DNA of 64,000 bases from Arthrobacter sp. MYb229. GTDB taxonomy: Bacteria; Actinomycetota; Actinomycetes; Actinomycetales; Micrococcaceae. A program made the translations under genes and the position numbers. The stretch is taken from positions 620,001 to 684,000 of the forward strand of contig NZ_PCPS01000001.1 in assembly GCF_002975405.1 (NCBI RefSeq), in the 5' to 3' direction. This document shows positions 18,854 through 29,990 of this stretch, piece after piece. Within the stretch, counting starts at the first letter, position 1. Each line of letters starts with the position of its first letter. The notes beneath the pieces are model-generated. The model had not been told where the DNA came from. It worked only from the letters and a program-made list of their open reading frames with translations, and did no database searches.

Positions 18854-19414
18854 CTAGCCCTGTTCTTCGGTAGATTCCGGAGCGCGGAACTGGATAGCCT
18901 CTTTGGCTTCCTGTTCTGAGGAATCACGCTGAGCCTCCTCGGTGAATTCATACATCACCCCGCCCAGAGCCGCGGTGAGCTCTTCGGGGCGGCGCGTGGA
19001 AGTGATCCAATAAGGGGTCTCATCGCGCGGATCGGTGACTTCCATGCGAACTACCGCATCGAGCCAGCCGCGCAAGTTCATGAATGCTAGTCCATGCAGC
19101 TTCTGGCCACGCTGCTTGAATGCTTCTTCGCCGCGATAGCCGATGGCCTCGCCGACGAATTTTCGCTCAATGGTAGCGCGGCCTACGGTGAGGCTTTCTT
19201 CGGTGACTTCCAGGGTAGGGACCTTAAGCAAGAAGATCACCGCGATGCCGACCAGGACAATGAGTCCGATTGCGATACCCCAAGGGATACTGATCGGGGC
19301 GACCGCTACGCCTGCGGTGATCGCGATTAGTAAAGGCCAAATCCATGTGCCGACCGAAGGCCATAGCTTTTCACGGAATAGAACATTTGAAGCCTCTGGG
19401 CTGGGAGTACTCAT
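18854..19414 (-). CDS. DUF3093 family membrane protein
   Basis: About 186 residues. Two closely spaced hydrophobic segments near the N-terminus (WIWPLLIAITAGVAVAPISI and IAIGLIVLVGIAVIFLL) are followed by a soluble beta-rich domain with the family pattern YWITSTRRPEELTAAL. ATG at 19414 chosen over an upstream TTG. DUF3093 proteins usually sit next to dut and DUF4193 in Actinobacteria, as here. Function unknown. Confidence 0.82.
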   Translation of the reverse strand: MSTPSPEASNVLFREKLWPSVGTWIWPLLIAITAGVAVAPISIPWGIAIGLIVLVGIAVIFLLKVPTLEVTEESLTVGRATIERKFVGEAIGYRGEEAFKQRGQKLHGLAFMNLRGWLDAVVRMEVTDPRDETPYWITSTRRPEELTAALGGVMYEFTEEAQRDSSEQEAKEAIQFRAPESTEEQG

Positions 19415-19546
19415 ACCAACCAGTTTAGGCAATTTTTCGGAGTTGAATAACCGCTCGGATTCACTGGCGCAACCCTTTGGCGGCGCGCGATAGAGTTGGA
19501 CAGGTAGAAAACGACCAATCGATTTACCGGGAGATTAGAAAAACTC

Positions 19547-20005
19547 ATGAATGAGCCCACGATTTCAGTCAAAATCAAGATGCTCGATCCGCAGCTCCCG
19601 GCCCCCAGCTACGCCCACCCGTCCGATGCAGGTGCTGATCTGCATGCCCGGGGTGACGTAGTGCTCAAGCCGGGGGAACGCGCACTGATCCCTACCGGGC
19701 TCGCCTTGGCACTCCCGCACGGATATGTCGGCCTCGTTCACCCGCGAAGTGGTCTGGCCGCGAAGCACGGTATTACCGTCGTCAACGCACCGGGTACTGT
19801 TGATGCCGGATACCGTGGCGAGATCATGGTCACACTGTTGAACACGGACAACTCCAACGACTTTGAAGTACGTCGTGGCGATCGTATTGCACAGCTGGTT
19901 ATCCAAAAAGTCGAACTAGCCCATTTTGAGCAGGTCGAGTCCCTCGACGACACGGCTCGCGGTACCGGTGGTTTTGGTTCAACAGGCGGATTCAACGCTA
20001 ACTAA
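19547..20005 (+). CDS. dut: dUTP diphosphatase
   Basis: Hydrolyses dUTP to dUMP and pyrophosphate, keeping uracil out of DNA and supplying dTMP synthesis. The 152-residue protein has all five trimeric dUTPase motifs: [31 protein letters not shown] (with the catalytic Asp), GDRIAQLVI and the C-terminal P-loop-like [10 protein letters not shown]. The start is the ATG at 19547. It begins a plus-strand run through DUF3710, the OB-fold protein and DUF3159. Confidence 0.96.
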   Translation: MNEPTISVKIKMLDPQLPAPSYAHPSDAGADLHARGDVVLKPGERALIPTGLALALPHGYVGLVHPRSGLAAKHGITVVNAPGTVDAGYRGEIMVTLLNTDNSNDFEVRRGDRIAQLVIQKVELAHFEQVESLDDTARGTGGFGSTGGFNAN

Positions 20006-20043
20006 GTACCCTTGGTGTAAGAGCGCAAAACTTTAAGGACATC

Positions 20044-20727
20044 ATGTTTTTCAAGCGTAAGAAGTCGGTAGAGCAGCCGGTCGAAGAGCCAACCGTCGAG
20101 GAAAGCACTCCGGAGCCCACCCCTACCAGCGGCCCATTCGACATCAGCGACGTGCCCGAAACCGATAGCTACCTCGACTTCGGTTCGATTCTCGTCAAGC
20201 CGATCCCTGGCATGAAGGTGCGCATGGATATCGAACAGGCGAATCAGCGGGTTGTGGCGGTTTCGCTGGAGATCGCCGAATCGCGCGTCCAACTGATGGC
20301 TTTCGCTTCTTCGAAGTCGGCATCCCTATGGCCCGGTATCCGTGAAAAAATTACCGGCGATATCCATGGGCAGAAGGGTGAGATCTTCACCCGCGAAGGA
20401 GAATATGGCGAAGAGCTTCTCGCCAAGGTTCCGCAGCAGCTGCCTGATGGCCGTGCCGGTCACGTCGCGCTGCGTTTCGTGGGCGTCGACGGGCCGCGTT
20501 GGTTCCTGCGCGCGGTCGTTGGCGGTGCCGCAATCGCCGATGAGGAAGCTACCCAGATCGTTGATGAACTGCTGCGTAGCGTCGTGATCAACCGCGGCGA
20601 TAAGCCACTGCCGCCGGCTGAGCTACTTCCATTGAACGTACCGAGCAATGCCAGTACCCGCGTCGAGACACCCGAGCCGGAAATCACCCGTCCGGAACGC
20701 GGCCCTGAAATCACCCAGATCGGCTAA
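20044..20727 (+). CDS. DUF3710 family protein
   Basis: 227-residue cytoplasmic protein of an actinobacterial family of unknown function. It starts at an ATG preceded by AAGGACATC, with a basic N-terminus (FKRKKS) and then an acidic Pro/Glu stretch. The conserved body includes YLDFGSILVKPIPGMKVRM and the segment VGVDGPRWFLRAVVGGAA. Placed between dut and the OB-fold gene, as usual in this phylum. Confidence 0.85.
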   Translation: MFFKRKKSVEQPVEEPTVEESTPEPTPTSGPFDISDVPETDSYLDFGSILVKPIPGMKVRMDIEQANQRVVAVSLEIAESRVQLMAFASSKSASLWPGIREKITGDIHGQKGEIFTREGEYGEELLAKVPQQLPDGRAGHVALRFVGVDGPRWFLRAVVGGAAIADEEATQIVDELLRSVVINRGDKPLPPAELLPLNVPSNASTRVETPEPEITRPERGPEITQIG

Positions 20728-20731
20728 TGGC

Positions 20732-21106
20732 ATGTCCTGCGAGCCCGGCCCTTTAGAGGCCCATCTTGGCAGCAGGGAAGTCAGGCCGGCACACCTGCGC
20801 CTGGAGTCCTTGTCCGAGTTGCCGGTAAAGGGGCGAGTTGAGCACCTCGGGTACATTCAGTCGGTCAGCTACTCGGCCCCCAACACGCCACCGCGTCTGA
20901 CCGCCGTAGTGGTGGACCGGTTGGCTGGAGTTGGTGGGCGCCGTGGCACCGTTCCGCATGTAAAGCTGCTGTTCATGGGCCAAAAGCAGGTACCCGGGAT
21001 TAAACCCGGAGTAAAGATCAGATATGCGGGCATGGTTGCGCAGGTCGATCATGTGCCCAGCATCTTCAACCCGCGCTACCTGATCGTTCCGGTCAACCGC
21101 CGCTAA
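20732..21106 (+). CDS. OB-fold nucleic-acid-binding domain protein
   Basis: 124-residue protein. I chose the ATG at 20732, 4 nt after the DUF3710 stop. Starts further upstream would overlap DUF3710 deeply. The sequence RVEHLGYIQSVSYSAPNTPP followed by VKLLFMGQKQVPGIKPG is the pattern of a RecG/tRNA-anticodon-type OB fold in which a single-stranded nucleic acid could bind. No catalytic domain is present. Its partner and role are unknown. Confidence 0.75.
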   Translation: MSCEPGPLEAHLGSREVRPAHLRLESLSELPVKGRVEHLGYIQSVSYSAPNTPPRLTAVVVDRLAGVGGRRGTVPHVKLLFMGQKQVPGIKPGVKIRYAGMVAQVDHVPSIFNPRYLIVPVNRR

Positions 21107-21162
21107 GTTTTGGGTTCTATAGTTGCCGTATAAGCAGGTCTCGCACCGCGACCGAGGCAGAA

Positions 21163-21879
21163 GTGAGAAGCATGAACAACGAAGAACAGCCAAACGAGCC
21201 GCAACGCCACAAGGAGCACTCGTTGGCTTCGAGCCTCGGACAGAATGCAAAGCTGGCGCAGAATGCCGACGGCGGGATCGATGTCATCGCCAGCGTTGGC
21301 GGTCCCCGCGGCATCGTTGAGACGGTGCTCCCGGGTTTCGTGTTCGTCATGGTGTACGCGCTCAGCCTAGAGCTTTCGTGGGCGTTGATCGCCTCGATCG
21401 GGCTCGGGGTGCTGTTCATGATCGTGCGGCTAGTGAAGAAGTCATCGCTGATGCAGGCCGCCAGCGGTCTCATCGGGATTCTGATCTGCGCCTTCGCGGC
21501 TCGTGCCACAGGTGAAGCCAAGGACTACTATGTTCCAGGCTTCTTTATCGGCGCCGGCTATCTGCTCGCGATGCTGATTTCGATTATCGTCAAGTGGCCG
21601 CTGGCCGGGGTGCTCTTCGGATTCATCCGCAACGAGGGAACCGCTTGGCGTTCCCAGCCGGCAAGGCTACGCCGCTACAGCGTCGCGACGTGGATCATTA
21701 TCGGGGTATTCATTGCACGTCTCGCGGTGCAGTTGCCGATGTACTTCGCCGACAATGTGGTGGCCCTGGGCCTTGCCCGCGCGTTGATGGGCGCCCCGCT
21801 GTATGCCGCTGGGCTCTGGTTCGCCTGGCTGGTATCCCGTCCGGCCAAGGACATCCAGCCGGAGCAGACTCGGCAGTAA
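21163..21879 (+). CDS. DUF3159 family membrane protein
   Basis: About 238 residues with six hydrophobic segments after a 50-residue soluble N-terminus; the conserved start of the domain is GGPRGIVETVLPGFVFVMVY. Start is GTG 21163 (GAGG five nt before) or ATG 21172; I keep the GTG. Function unknown. Convergent with the TrkA gene, with only 2 nt between the ends. Confidence 0.82.
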   Translation: MRSMNNEEQPNEPQRHKEHSLASSLGQNAKLAQNADGGIDVIASVGGPRGIVETVLPGFVFVMVYALSLELSWALIASIGLGVLFMIVRLVKKSSLMQAASGLIGILICAFAARATGEAKDYYVPGFFIGAGYLLAMLISIIVKWPLAGVLFGFIRNEGTAWRSQPARLRRYSVATWIIIGVFIARLAVQLPMYFADNVVALGLARALMGAPLYAAGLWFAWLVSRPAKDIQPEQTRQ

Positions 21880-21881
21880 AA

Positions 21882-22547
21882 CTAGCGGGCCGCTCCGCGC
21901 AGAGTGCGTCGCAACGGGCTTTCAGCCTCGGGAGTGGTGATGAAGAAGATTTCGTCTCCACCCTCGATCACGTCATCATCGCTGGGCGGGAACGGCGCCT
22001 TATCGCGCACCACCGCCACGATGGTGGTGTCTTGAGGCCAGGTGACACGGCCCAGGGTACGTCCAATCAGCGCTGAATCGTGCGGCACGGTGAATTCGAC
22101 CATATGCACCTCACCGCTTTTGAGCGTCAGCAGGCGTACCAGGTCTCCAACTTCTACTGCCTCTTCGACCAAGGCAGTCATCAGCCGCGGGGTGCTCACC
22201 GCCACATCCACGCCCCAGGCGTCGTCGAACATCCATTCATTCTTTGGGTGGTTTACCCGTCCCACGGTTCGACGCACACCAAATTCGCTTTTGGCCAGCA
22301 GCGAGACCACCAGGTTAACTTTGTCATCTCCGGTGGCCGAGACGACCACATCGTATTCTTCGAGCTTGGCTCGCTGCAGGACCGCCAGTTCGCAGGCGTC
22401 TCCGATGAGCCACTGGACGTTTTCCAGATCTTCTCGGTCAGCCATTTCGGCTTTCGGATCGACAATGAGCACCTGATGGGAATTTAATACAAGCTCGCGG
22501 GCGATAGACGAACCAACTGATCCGGCCCCGGCAATCATTACTTTCAC
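21882..22547 (-). CDS. trkA: TrkA/RCK potassium-uptake regulatory protein (second copy)
   Basis: 221-residue cytosolic regulator with an N-terminal Rossmann fold (MKVMIAGAGSVGSSIARELV) for NAD(H)/ATP binding and a C-terminal TrkA_C (RCK_C) domain from about residue 135. It lies 17 nt downstream of a related trkA gene, the ceoB-ceoC arrangement of Mycobacterium. Such proteins gate membrane potassium transporters. No TrkH/KtrB channel gene is nearby; instead a KimA-like permease is divergently encoded. Confidence 0.88.
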   Translation of the reverse strand: MKVMIAGAGSVGSSIARELVLNSHQVLIVDPKAEMADREDLENVQWLIGDACELAVLQRAKLEEYDVVVSATGDDKVNLVVSLLAKSEFGVRRTVGRVNHPKNEWMFDDAWGVDVAVSTPRLMTALVEEAVEVGDLVRLLTLKSGEVHMVEFTVPHDSALIGRTLGRVTWPQDTTIVAVVRDKAPFPPSDDDVIEGGDEIFFITTPEAESPLRRTLRGAAR

Positions 22548-22564
22548 GTGTTTAGCTCTCTCCT

Positions 22565-23239
22565 TCAGTCGCTGACTGGAATCGGCGCATTGGCAAGGAC
22601 TTTTTCCACATCTTTGCTTTTTTCAAGGCGCATCATGACATGGACCAAGTCGCCGCCTTGGAGGCGTGTGCGGCTTTCTGGGATGGTTCCTTCACCGAAA
22701 CGGGTCAGGTAGGCGACCCGAACACCGGCAGCTTCTTCGAGCTCCTTGACCAGGTGTCCGTACCAGCCTCGATGCAAGGCGACTTCGGTAAGCATCAGTC
22801 GTCCCGAGGGCTCGCGGTAATCGCCACGGATGGAATATTCGGGAAGGATGCGCCGCAGGACTTGATCGGTGCTCCAACGAACCGCTGCAACCGTGGGGAT
22901 TCCCAAGCGTTGATAGATTTCGGCGCGTCCCGGGTCGTAGATTCGCGCCACCACATGCGGCACGTTGTAGCTTTCCCGGGCCACGCGGGTGGCGAGAATG
23001 TTGGAATTATCACCGCTGGAAACGGCCGCAAAGGCGTAGGCCTCGGCAATTTTCGCCTCCACCAGGGTATCCCGGTCAAAGCCCAAGCCGACGACCTTGG
23101 TTCCCGAAAATTCTTGTCCCAGCCGGCGGAAAGCCTCAGGATTTTGGTCGATTATCGCCACCGAATGTCCGGCTTCGTCTAGCGTATGGGCCAGCGCAAC
23201 GCCTACGCGTCCGCAACCCATGATCACAAAGTGCGCCAC
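22565..23239 (-). CDS. trkA: TrkA/RCK potassium-uptake regulatory protein (first copy)
   Basis: 224 residues from the GTG at 23239 (AHFVIMGCGRVGVALAHTL), preceded by GGAG at a good distance; a longer reading upstream adds 22 residues unlike the family. Rossmann nucleotide-binding fold at the N-terminus, TrkA_C domain in the last 80 residues. First gene of the trkA-trkA operon. Confidence 0.88.
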   Translation of the reverse strand: MAHFVIMGCGRVGVALAHTLDEAGHSVAIIDQNPEAFRRLGQEFSGTKVVGLGFDRDTLVEAKIAEAYAFAAVSSGDNSNILATRVARESYNVPHVVARIYDPGRAEIYQRLGIPTVAAVRWSTDQVLRRILPEYSIRGDYREPSGRLMLTEVALHRGWYGHLVKELEEAAGVRVAYLTRFGEGTIPESRTRLQGGDLVHVMMRLEKSKDVEKVLANAPIPVSD

Positions 23240-23368
23240 CGCCAACTCCTTGTTTTCTTGCCACCAGTGCAACTTCTGTGTGCTGCGCAGTTCACAGCCA
23301 CGCAAGTAACAATAGCGCGCCGCGAACCACGCGCCTGAGACGAGGGTACTGCCTATGGCGCGCCCTGC

Positions 23369-23380
23369 GATAACGTTATC
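23369..23380. promoter_or_regulatory. 12-bp palindrome and -10-like element at the KimA-like start
   Basis: GATAACGTTATC is a perfect palindrome ending 2 nt before the GTG start codon at 23383. TAACGT inside it fits the actinobacterial -10 pattern TANNNT at leaderless spacing, and no ribosome site is present. Confidence 0.4.
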
Positions 23381-23382
23381 TC

Positions 23383-25398
23383 GTGCCTGCTTTATTTGAT
23401 GGTCTTAAAAGGATCCTCGTGGGCCGGCCGTTTAGCACCGAACAGCTCAAACGCAAGCCGCTCCCACCTAAGATCGCTCTGCCGATCTTCTCTTCCAGCG
23501 CGCTATCGTCTTTGGCCTATGCGCCGGACGAAATTCTGCTGACCCTAGCCATGGCGGGCATTGCCGCGACAATGCTCTCGCCGGCGGTAGGTGTGGCGGT
23601 ACTTGTCGTGCTGCTAGTGCTCGTGCTGTCCTACCGTCAATCGGTGGAGGCCTACCCCTCGGGCGGCGGCGACTATGAGATCGTCCGGAAAAATCTCGGG
23701 CCGCGCTCCGGAACCACCGTGGCCTCGGCTCTCCTGGTCGACTTCGTGCTCACCGTTGCGGTGTCCAGCTCTTCGGCCGCGCAGTACCTCTCGGGCGTTT
23801 TCCCCGCCTTGGAAGAGCATCGGGCCTGGGTGGCCTCGGCGATTGTGGCATTCTTGGTCGTCGCGAACCTCCGCGGCCGCGGACAGGGGCGTTGGTCCCT
23901 GGCCATTCCGGTGTACCTGTTCGCCGCCGGAATGCTGGCAATGATCGCCATCGGCGGGGTCCTGGCGCTGACCGGAAATCTGGGGCTGGCGCCGAGCGCC
24001 GAGTTCAACATTATTCCGGAACAGGAATTTGAGACCGGCATGCACGGCGTCTTTGGCGCCTTGCTGATCCTGCGCGCCTTCTCCACCGGCTCGGCGGCGC
24101 TGACCGGTATCGAAGTGCCCATTTCAAATGTGCATCACCTGCGCAAGCCCCGGGCCCGAAACGCCGGGCGCATTCTGCTGGTGCTGGGTCTGCTCTCCGG
24201 GGTGCTCACGCTCGGAACGCTGATGCTCGCCCGAGCCACGGGAATCAAGGTCGTGGCCGATCCGCAGGCCTCGTTGATGCTCGCCGGCCAGCCAATCGCG
24301 CAAGATTATGTGCAAGTCCCGGTCTTGGGGCAGTTGGCCCAAGCCGTCTTCGGAGACTTCTTCCTCGGCACCGTGGTGGTGTCCCTGCTGACCATCGCAG
24401 TCTTGCTGCTCGCAGGCAACCAGGCATTTAATTCATTCCCCAACCTCGCCAGCCATTTGGCTGGGGATGGCTACCTGCCGCGTCAGCTACGCACCCGTGG
24501 CGACCGCTTGGGCTTCTCCAACGGCATCCTTTCCCTCGGCGCCGCGGCGATCGTGCTGATCTTGCTGTTCAGCGGTGATGTGACGATTCTGGTGCAGCTC
24601 TACGTGGTTGGCGTGTTCGTTTCCTTCACGCTCAGCCAGCTCGGGATGCTCAAGCACTGGTCCCGCGTGTTGATCACCGTCACCGATCGCAAGGTGCGCG
24701 CCGCCAAGCAACGCAAGCGCCTGCTGAACCTGATTGGGTTGATTCTTTCGCTGCTGGTGCTGGTGATTGTGCTCGCCACCCGATTCGTTCACGGCGCCTG
24801 GCTTGCGGTGCTTGGCATTGTGGCGTTGACCTTGATCATGGAGTCCTTGCAGCGTCACTATCAGCAGGTTGACGACGAACTGGCGATCTCCGACGAGCAT
24901 TCGGCGACCGCGTTGCCAGCCCGTGTCCATGCCCTGGTGCTGGTGTCCACGGTGCGTAAACCGGTGCTGCGTGCGCTCGCTTTCGCGCGAGCCTCACGCC
25001 CCTCCAAATTAGAAGCGATCATCGTGGACATCGAAGCGGAGAAGACCGAGCAGACGTTGGCCGCCTGGGATCGATTGCGCATTCCCGTGCCGATTACCGC
25101 GCTTGCTTCGCCCTATCGCGAAATTGCCGGACCGCTCATCGAACATATTCGCTCGATTAAGCGTGAATCTCCCCGCGACCTCATCGTTGTTTACATTCCC
25201 GAATATGTGGTCGGGCACTGGTGGGAACAGCTGGTGCATAACCAGACCGCGCAGCGAGTGAAGAACCGCCTGCACTACGAACCTGGAGTGCTCATCGCCT
25301 CGGTGCCTTGGCGCCTGCTGAGCTCATCCGAAGCACTGATCGGTGGCCCGACCGAGGAATCCTCGGCACACCGCCATACAACACCTCACGAAGGATAA
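23383..25398 (+). CDS. KimA-like potassium permease (APC superfamily)
   Basis: 671-residue membrane protein with about 12 hydrophobic segments in the first 480 residues and a 190-residue cytosolic C-terminal domain. The N-terminal part (LKRILVGRPF, SSSALSSLAYAPDEIL, SYRQSVEAYPSGGGDYEI, LLVDFVLTVAVSSSSA) matches the layout of Bacillus subtilis KimA, a proton-coupled high-affinity potassium importer inhibited by c-di-AMP. Annotation pipelines usually call such proteins APC family permease. Divergence from two trkA genes strengthens the potassium role. GTG start without ribosome site, possibly leaderless. It overlaps nothing and precedes the RNA methyltransferase by 5 nt. Confidence 0.78.
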   Translation: MPALFDGLKRILVGRPFSTEQLKRKPLPPKIALPIFSSSALSSLAYAPDEILLTLAMAGIAATMLSPAVGVAVLVVLLVLVLSYRQSVEAYPSGGGDYEIVRKNLGPRSGTTVASALLVDFVLTVAVSSSSAAQYLSGVFPALEEHRAWVASAIVAFLVVANLRGRGQGRWSLAIPVYLFAAGMLAMIAIGGVLALTGNLGLAPSAEFNIIPEQEFETGMHGVFGALLILRAFSTGSAALTGIEVPISNVHHLRKPRARNAGRILLVLGLLSGVLTLGTLMLARATGIKVVADPQASLMLAGQPIAQDYVQVPVLGQLAQAVFGDFFLGTVVVSLLTIAVLLLAGNQAFNSFPNLASHLAGDGYLPRQLRTRGDRLGFSNGILSLGAAAIVLILLFSGDVTILVQLYVVGVFVSFTLSQLGMLKHWSRVLITVTDRKVRAAKQRKRLLNLIGLILSLLVLVIVLATRFVHGAWLAVLGIVALTLIMESLQRHYQQVDDELAISDEHSATALPARVHALVLVSTVRKPVLRALAFARASRPSKLEAIIVDIEAEKTEQTLAAWDRLRIPVPITALASPYREIAGPLIEHIRSIKRESPRDLIVVYIPEYVVGHWWEQLVHNQTAQRVKNRLHYEPGVLIASVPWRLLSSSEALIGGPTEESSAHRHTTPHEG

Positions 25399-25403
25399 CT
25401 TTG

Positions 25404-26726
25404 ATGAACGCCACCGAAACCCTGCAGCTGCGGTTAGGTTCGATAGCCCACGGTGGACACACCGTAGCTCGCCATGAAGGACGGGTAATTTTCGTCCGCC
25501 ACGGCATCCCCGGCGAACTGGTCAATGTGCGCCTGACCGATGCGGGCGAGAGCGCCAAGTTCTGGCGCGCCGATGTCGTTGAGGTCCTCGAAGCGAGCGA
25601 GCACCGCGTAGCGCACGTCTGGGAACAGGCCGACGCGTTGAAGCACCGCGATCCGGTTGGGGGAGCGGAATTCGGCCATATGTCCCTGGACTACCAGCGC
25701 GAGCTAAAAGCCCAGGTGGCTGCCGAGCAGCTGACGCGCTTAGGCGGCTTGAAGGCCGAAGACTATAATTTCCCGGCGGTACAGGCCGTGGCGGGCGACT
25801 CCACCGGCCTGGGCTGGCGTACCCGGATGTCCTACTCGGTCACCGAGGACGGCCGGCTGGCGATGAGCGGATTCCGCAGCAACGAACTCACCGCAATCGA
25901 CAACATGCCCTTGGCGCATCCGGGTATCGAGGCCATCGGCCTGTATTCCGTGGATTTCACCGGGATCGACCGGGTGGAGGCTGCGGTCTCCAGCGAGGAT
26001 GACTCAACCGTTCTGGTCTTGCTCTCGGAACTGCGTCCGGGCGCGGCCAAGCGGGTGGCGCAGCAGCTGCCCGAAGGGGTGAACGTTGCGGCGTTCAGCC
26101 AGATCGGTGGTTCTGCCGCCGATGGCAAGGGGGAGCTGCAGACCATCGTGGGCAACAGCTGGTTGACCGAAAAGGTGCTCGGCAAGACTTTCCGGATCAC
26201 CGGCGAGGGATTCTGGCAGGTGCACCGTCAGGCAGCCACGTTGTTGACCGAACGGGTGCTGGACCTGACTCAGCCGGAACCGGGCGAGGTCATTGCCGAC
26301 CTCTACGCCGGTGCAGGCTTGTTCTCGCTGCCCCTGGCAGAAGCTGTGGGGCAGCACGGACGAGTGTTCAGCATCGAAGGTGCGCCGGGAACCCATGCGG
26401 ATGCGAAGAAGAACCTGGCCGAGGTGCGCCAGGTGACGGTGACCCGCGGACGCGTGGAACGGCTGATGCGCCAGCTGGCCCGCGAAGCAGACCTGGGTGC
26501 GGTCGTCCTCGACCCGCCGCGCACCGGATTGGACAAGCAGTCCGCCGCGGAATTGGCGGAAAGCGGCGTTCCACGCATTTGTTACGTCTCCTGCGACCCG
26601 GCTGCTTTTGCCCGTGATACGGCTCGTTTGATGTCACGCGGCTACGAATTAGATCACATGGAGATTCACGATTTATACCCGCATACCCACCATATGGAGT
26701 CAATTGGCTTGTTCGTGCGCCGCTAA
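25404..26726 (+). CDS. class I SAM-dependent 5-methyluridine RNA methyltransferase with TRAM domain (TrmA/RlmD family)
   Basis: 440 residues from the ATG at 25404, preceded by AAGGA. An N-terminal TRAM domain (LRLGSIAHGGHTVARHEGRVIF) is followed by the methyltransferase core: SAM loop DLYAGAGLFSLPLAE, VLDPPRTGLD and the catalytic Cys in ICYVSCDPAAFARD, with the general-base Glu in HHMESIGLF. The four Cys of the RlmD iron-sulfur cluster are not present. It probably methylates a uridine in tRNA or 23S rRNA; which one cannot be told. Probably co-transcribed with the permease. Confidence 0.85.
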   Translation: MNATETLQLRLGSIAHGGHTVARHEGRVIFVRHGIPGELVNVRLTDAGESAKFWRADVVEVLEASEHRVAHVWEQADALKHRDPVGGAEFGHMSLDYQRELKAQVAAEQLTRLGGLKAEDYNFPAVQAVAGDSTGLGWRTRMSYSVTEDGRLAMSGFRSNELTAIDNMPLAHPGIEAIGLYSVDFTGIDRVEAAVSSEDDSTVLVLLSELRPGAAKRVAQQLPEGVNVAAFSQIGGSAADGKGELQTIVGNSWLTEKVLGKTFRITGEGFWQVHRQAATLLTERVLDLTQPEPGEVIADLYAGAGLFSLPLAEAVGQHGRVFSIEGAPGTHADAKKNLAEVRQVTVTRGRVERLMRQLAREADLGAVVLDPPRTGLDKQSAAELAESGVPRICYVSCDPAAFARDTARLMSRGYELDHMEIHDLYPHTHHMESIGLFVRR

Positions 26727-26844
26727 ACGAGGGTTTGCGTCCGTTGGAACACGAATTTGCGGGATTGTTTCTGCTGATCCGGCATTTTCTTTCAGTAACG
26801 GATAGACTGTTTTTAGCACTGCAGCGATACAAGCATGACAATCT

Positions 26845-26864
26845 CAGTTAGGAACGCCTAACTG
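26845..26864. promoter_or_regulatory. perfect inverted repeat in the acnA promoter, candidate operator
   Basis: CAGTTAGG, 4-nt spacer AACG, CCTAACTG, with a -10-like TAATGT immediately downstream (26868-26873). In Corynebacterium the TetR-type repressor AcnR binds a CAG...CTG dyad in the acn promoter. The similarity is limited to that outer pattern. Confidence 0.5.
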
Positions 26865-26916
26865 GAATAATGTTTGCACATGCATGAAGAATGAGTGTCT
26901 GGCGAGAGGAGTCCCA

Positions 26917-29625
<2,709 letters not shown>

Positions 29626-29990
29626 TTTCCTCGAATATGAGGCTGTCTAGGAGCTGACACCTCCGGCCGAATTTAGCTCCAGCGTCTCACACATGCGCCC
29701 CGATAGGCTTAGGCCCGTCGGGGCGCATGTGTCCATGGTTCAGTCGAGGTGCAGACGCCAGAACGGGTCGTCTGCCCAGGGGGCGGAGATGTCTCTGGCT
29801 TGCAGTTGCATGACCAGCCTTCAGCGCAAGTTCAGAGCCCGACGAATCGTGAAGTGCTCCTCCTTCATCCGTTTGCCCCGCGTGCACCGAGGCCGTATGC
29901 TTGTACCAACACGACAGGTCCGCTTCTCTAGATGAGACGCGGGCCTGTTCTCTTTCTGCCCCGCGCCGGGGACGCGGGGACGATAAGCAC
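29626..29990. other. gene-poor left end of the island
   Basis: 365 nt between acnA and the Abi gene. It holds the strong inverted repeat at 29689-29732. On the minus strand there are only very short frames (for example a 23-codon frame ending near 29742) that I cannot support as genes. No terminator comparable to the one at 35789 is seen apart from the inverted repeat. Confidence 0.5.
29689..29732. repeat. perfect 15-bp inverted repeat near the left island end
   Basis: ACACATGCGCCCCGA, 14-nt loop, TCGGGGCGCATGTGT. All 15 positions pair. It could act as the current acnA terminator, although no T-run follows, or be a recombination or protein-binding site belonging to the island. Confidence 0.6.

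Noticed and set aside
29689-29732. Inverted repeat considered as the terminal repeat of an insertion sequence
   Set aside because: The two arms face each other across 14 nt rather than flanking a gene, and no transposase is recognisable in the island.
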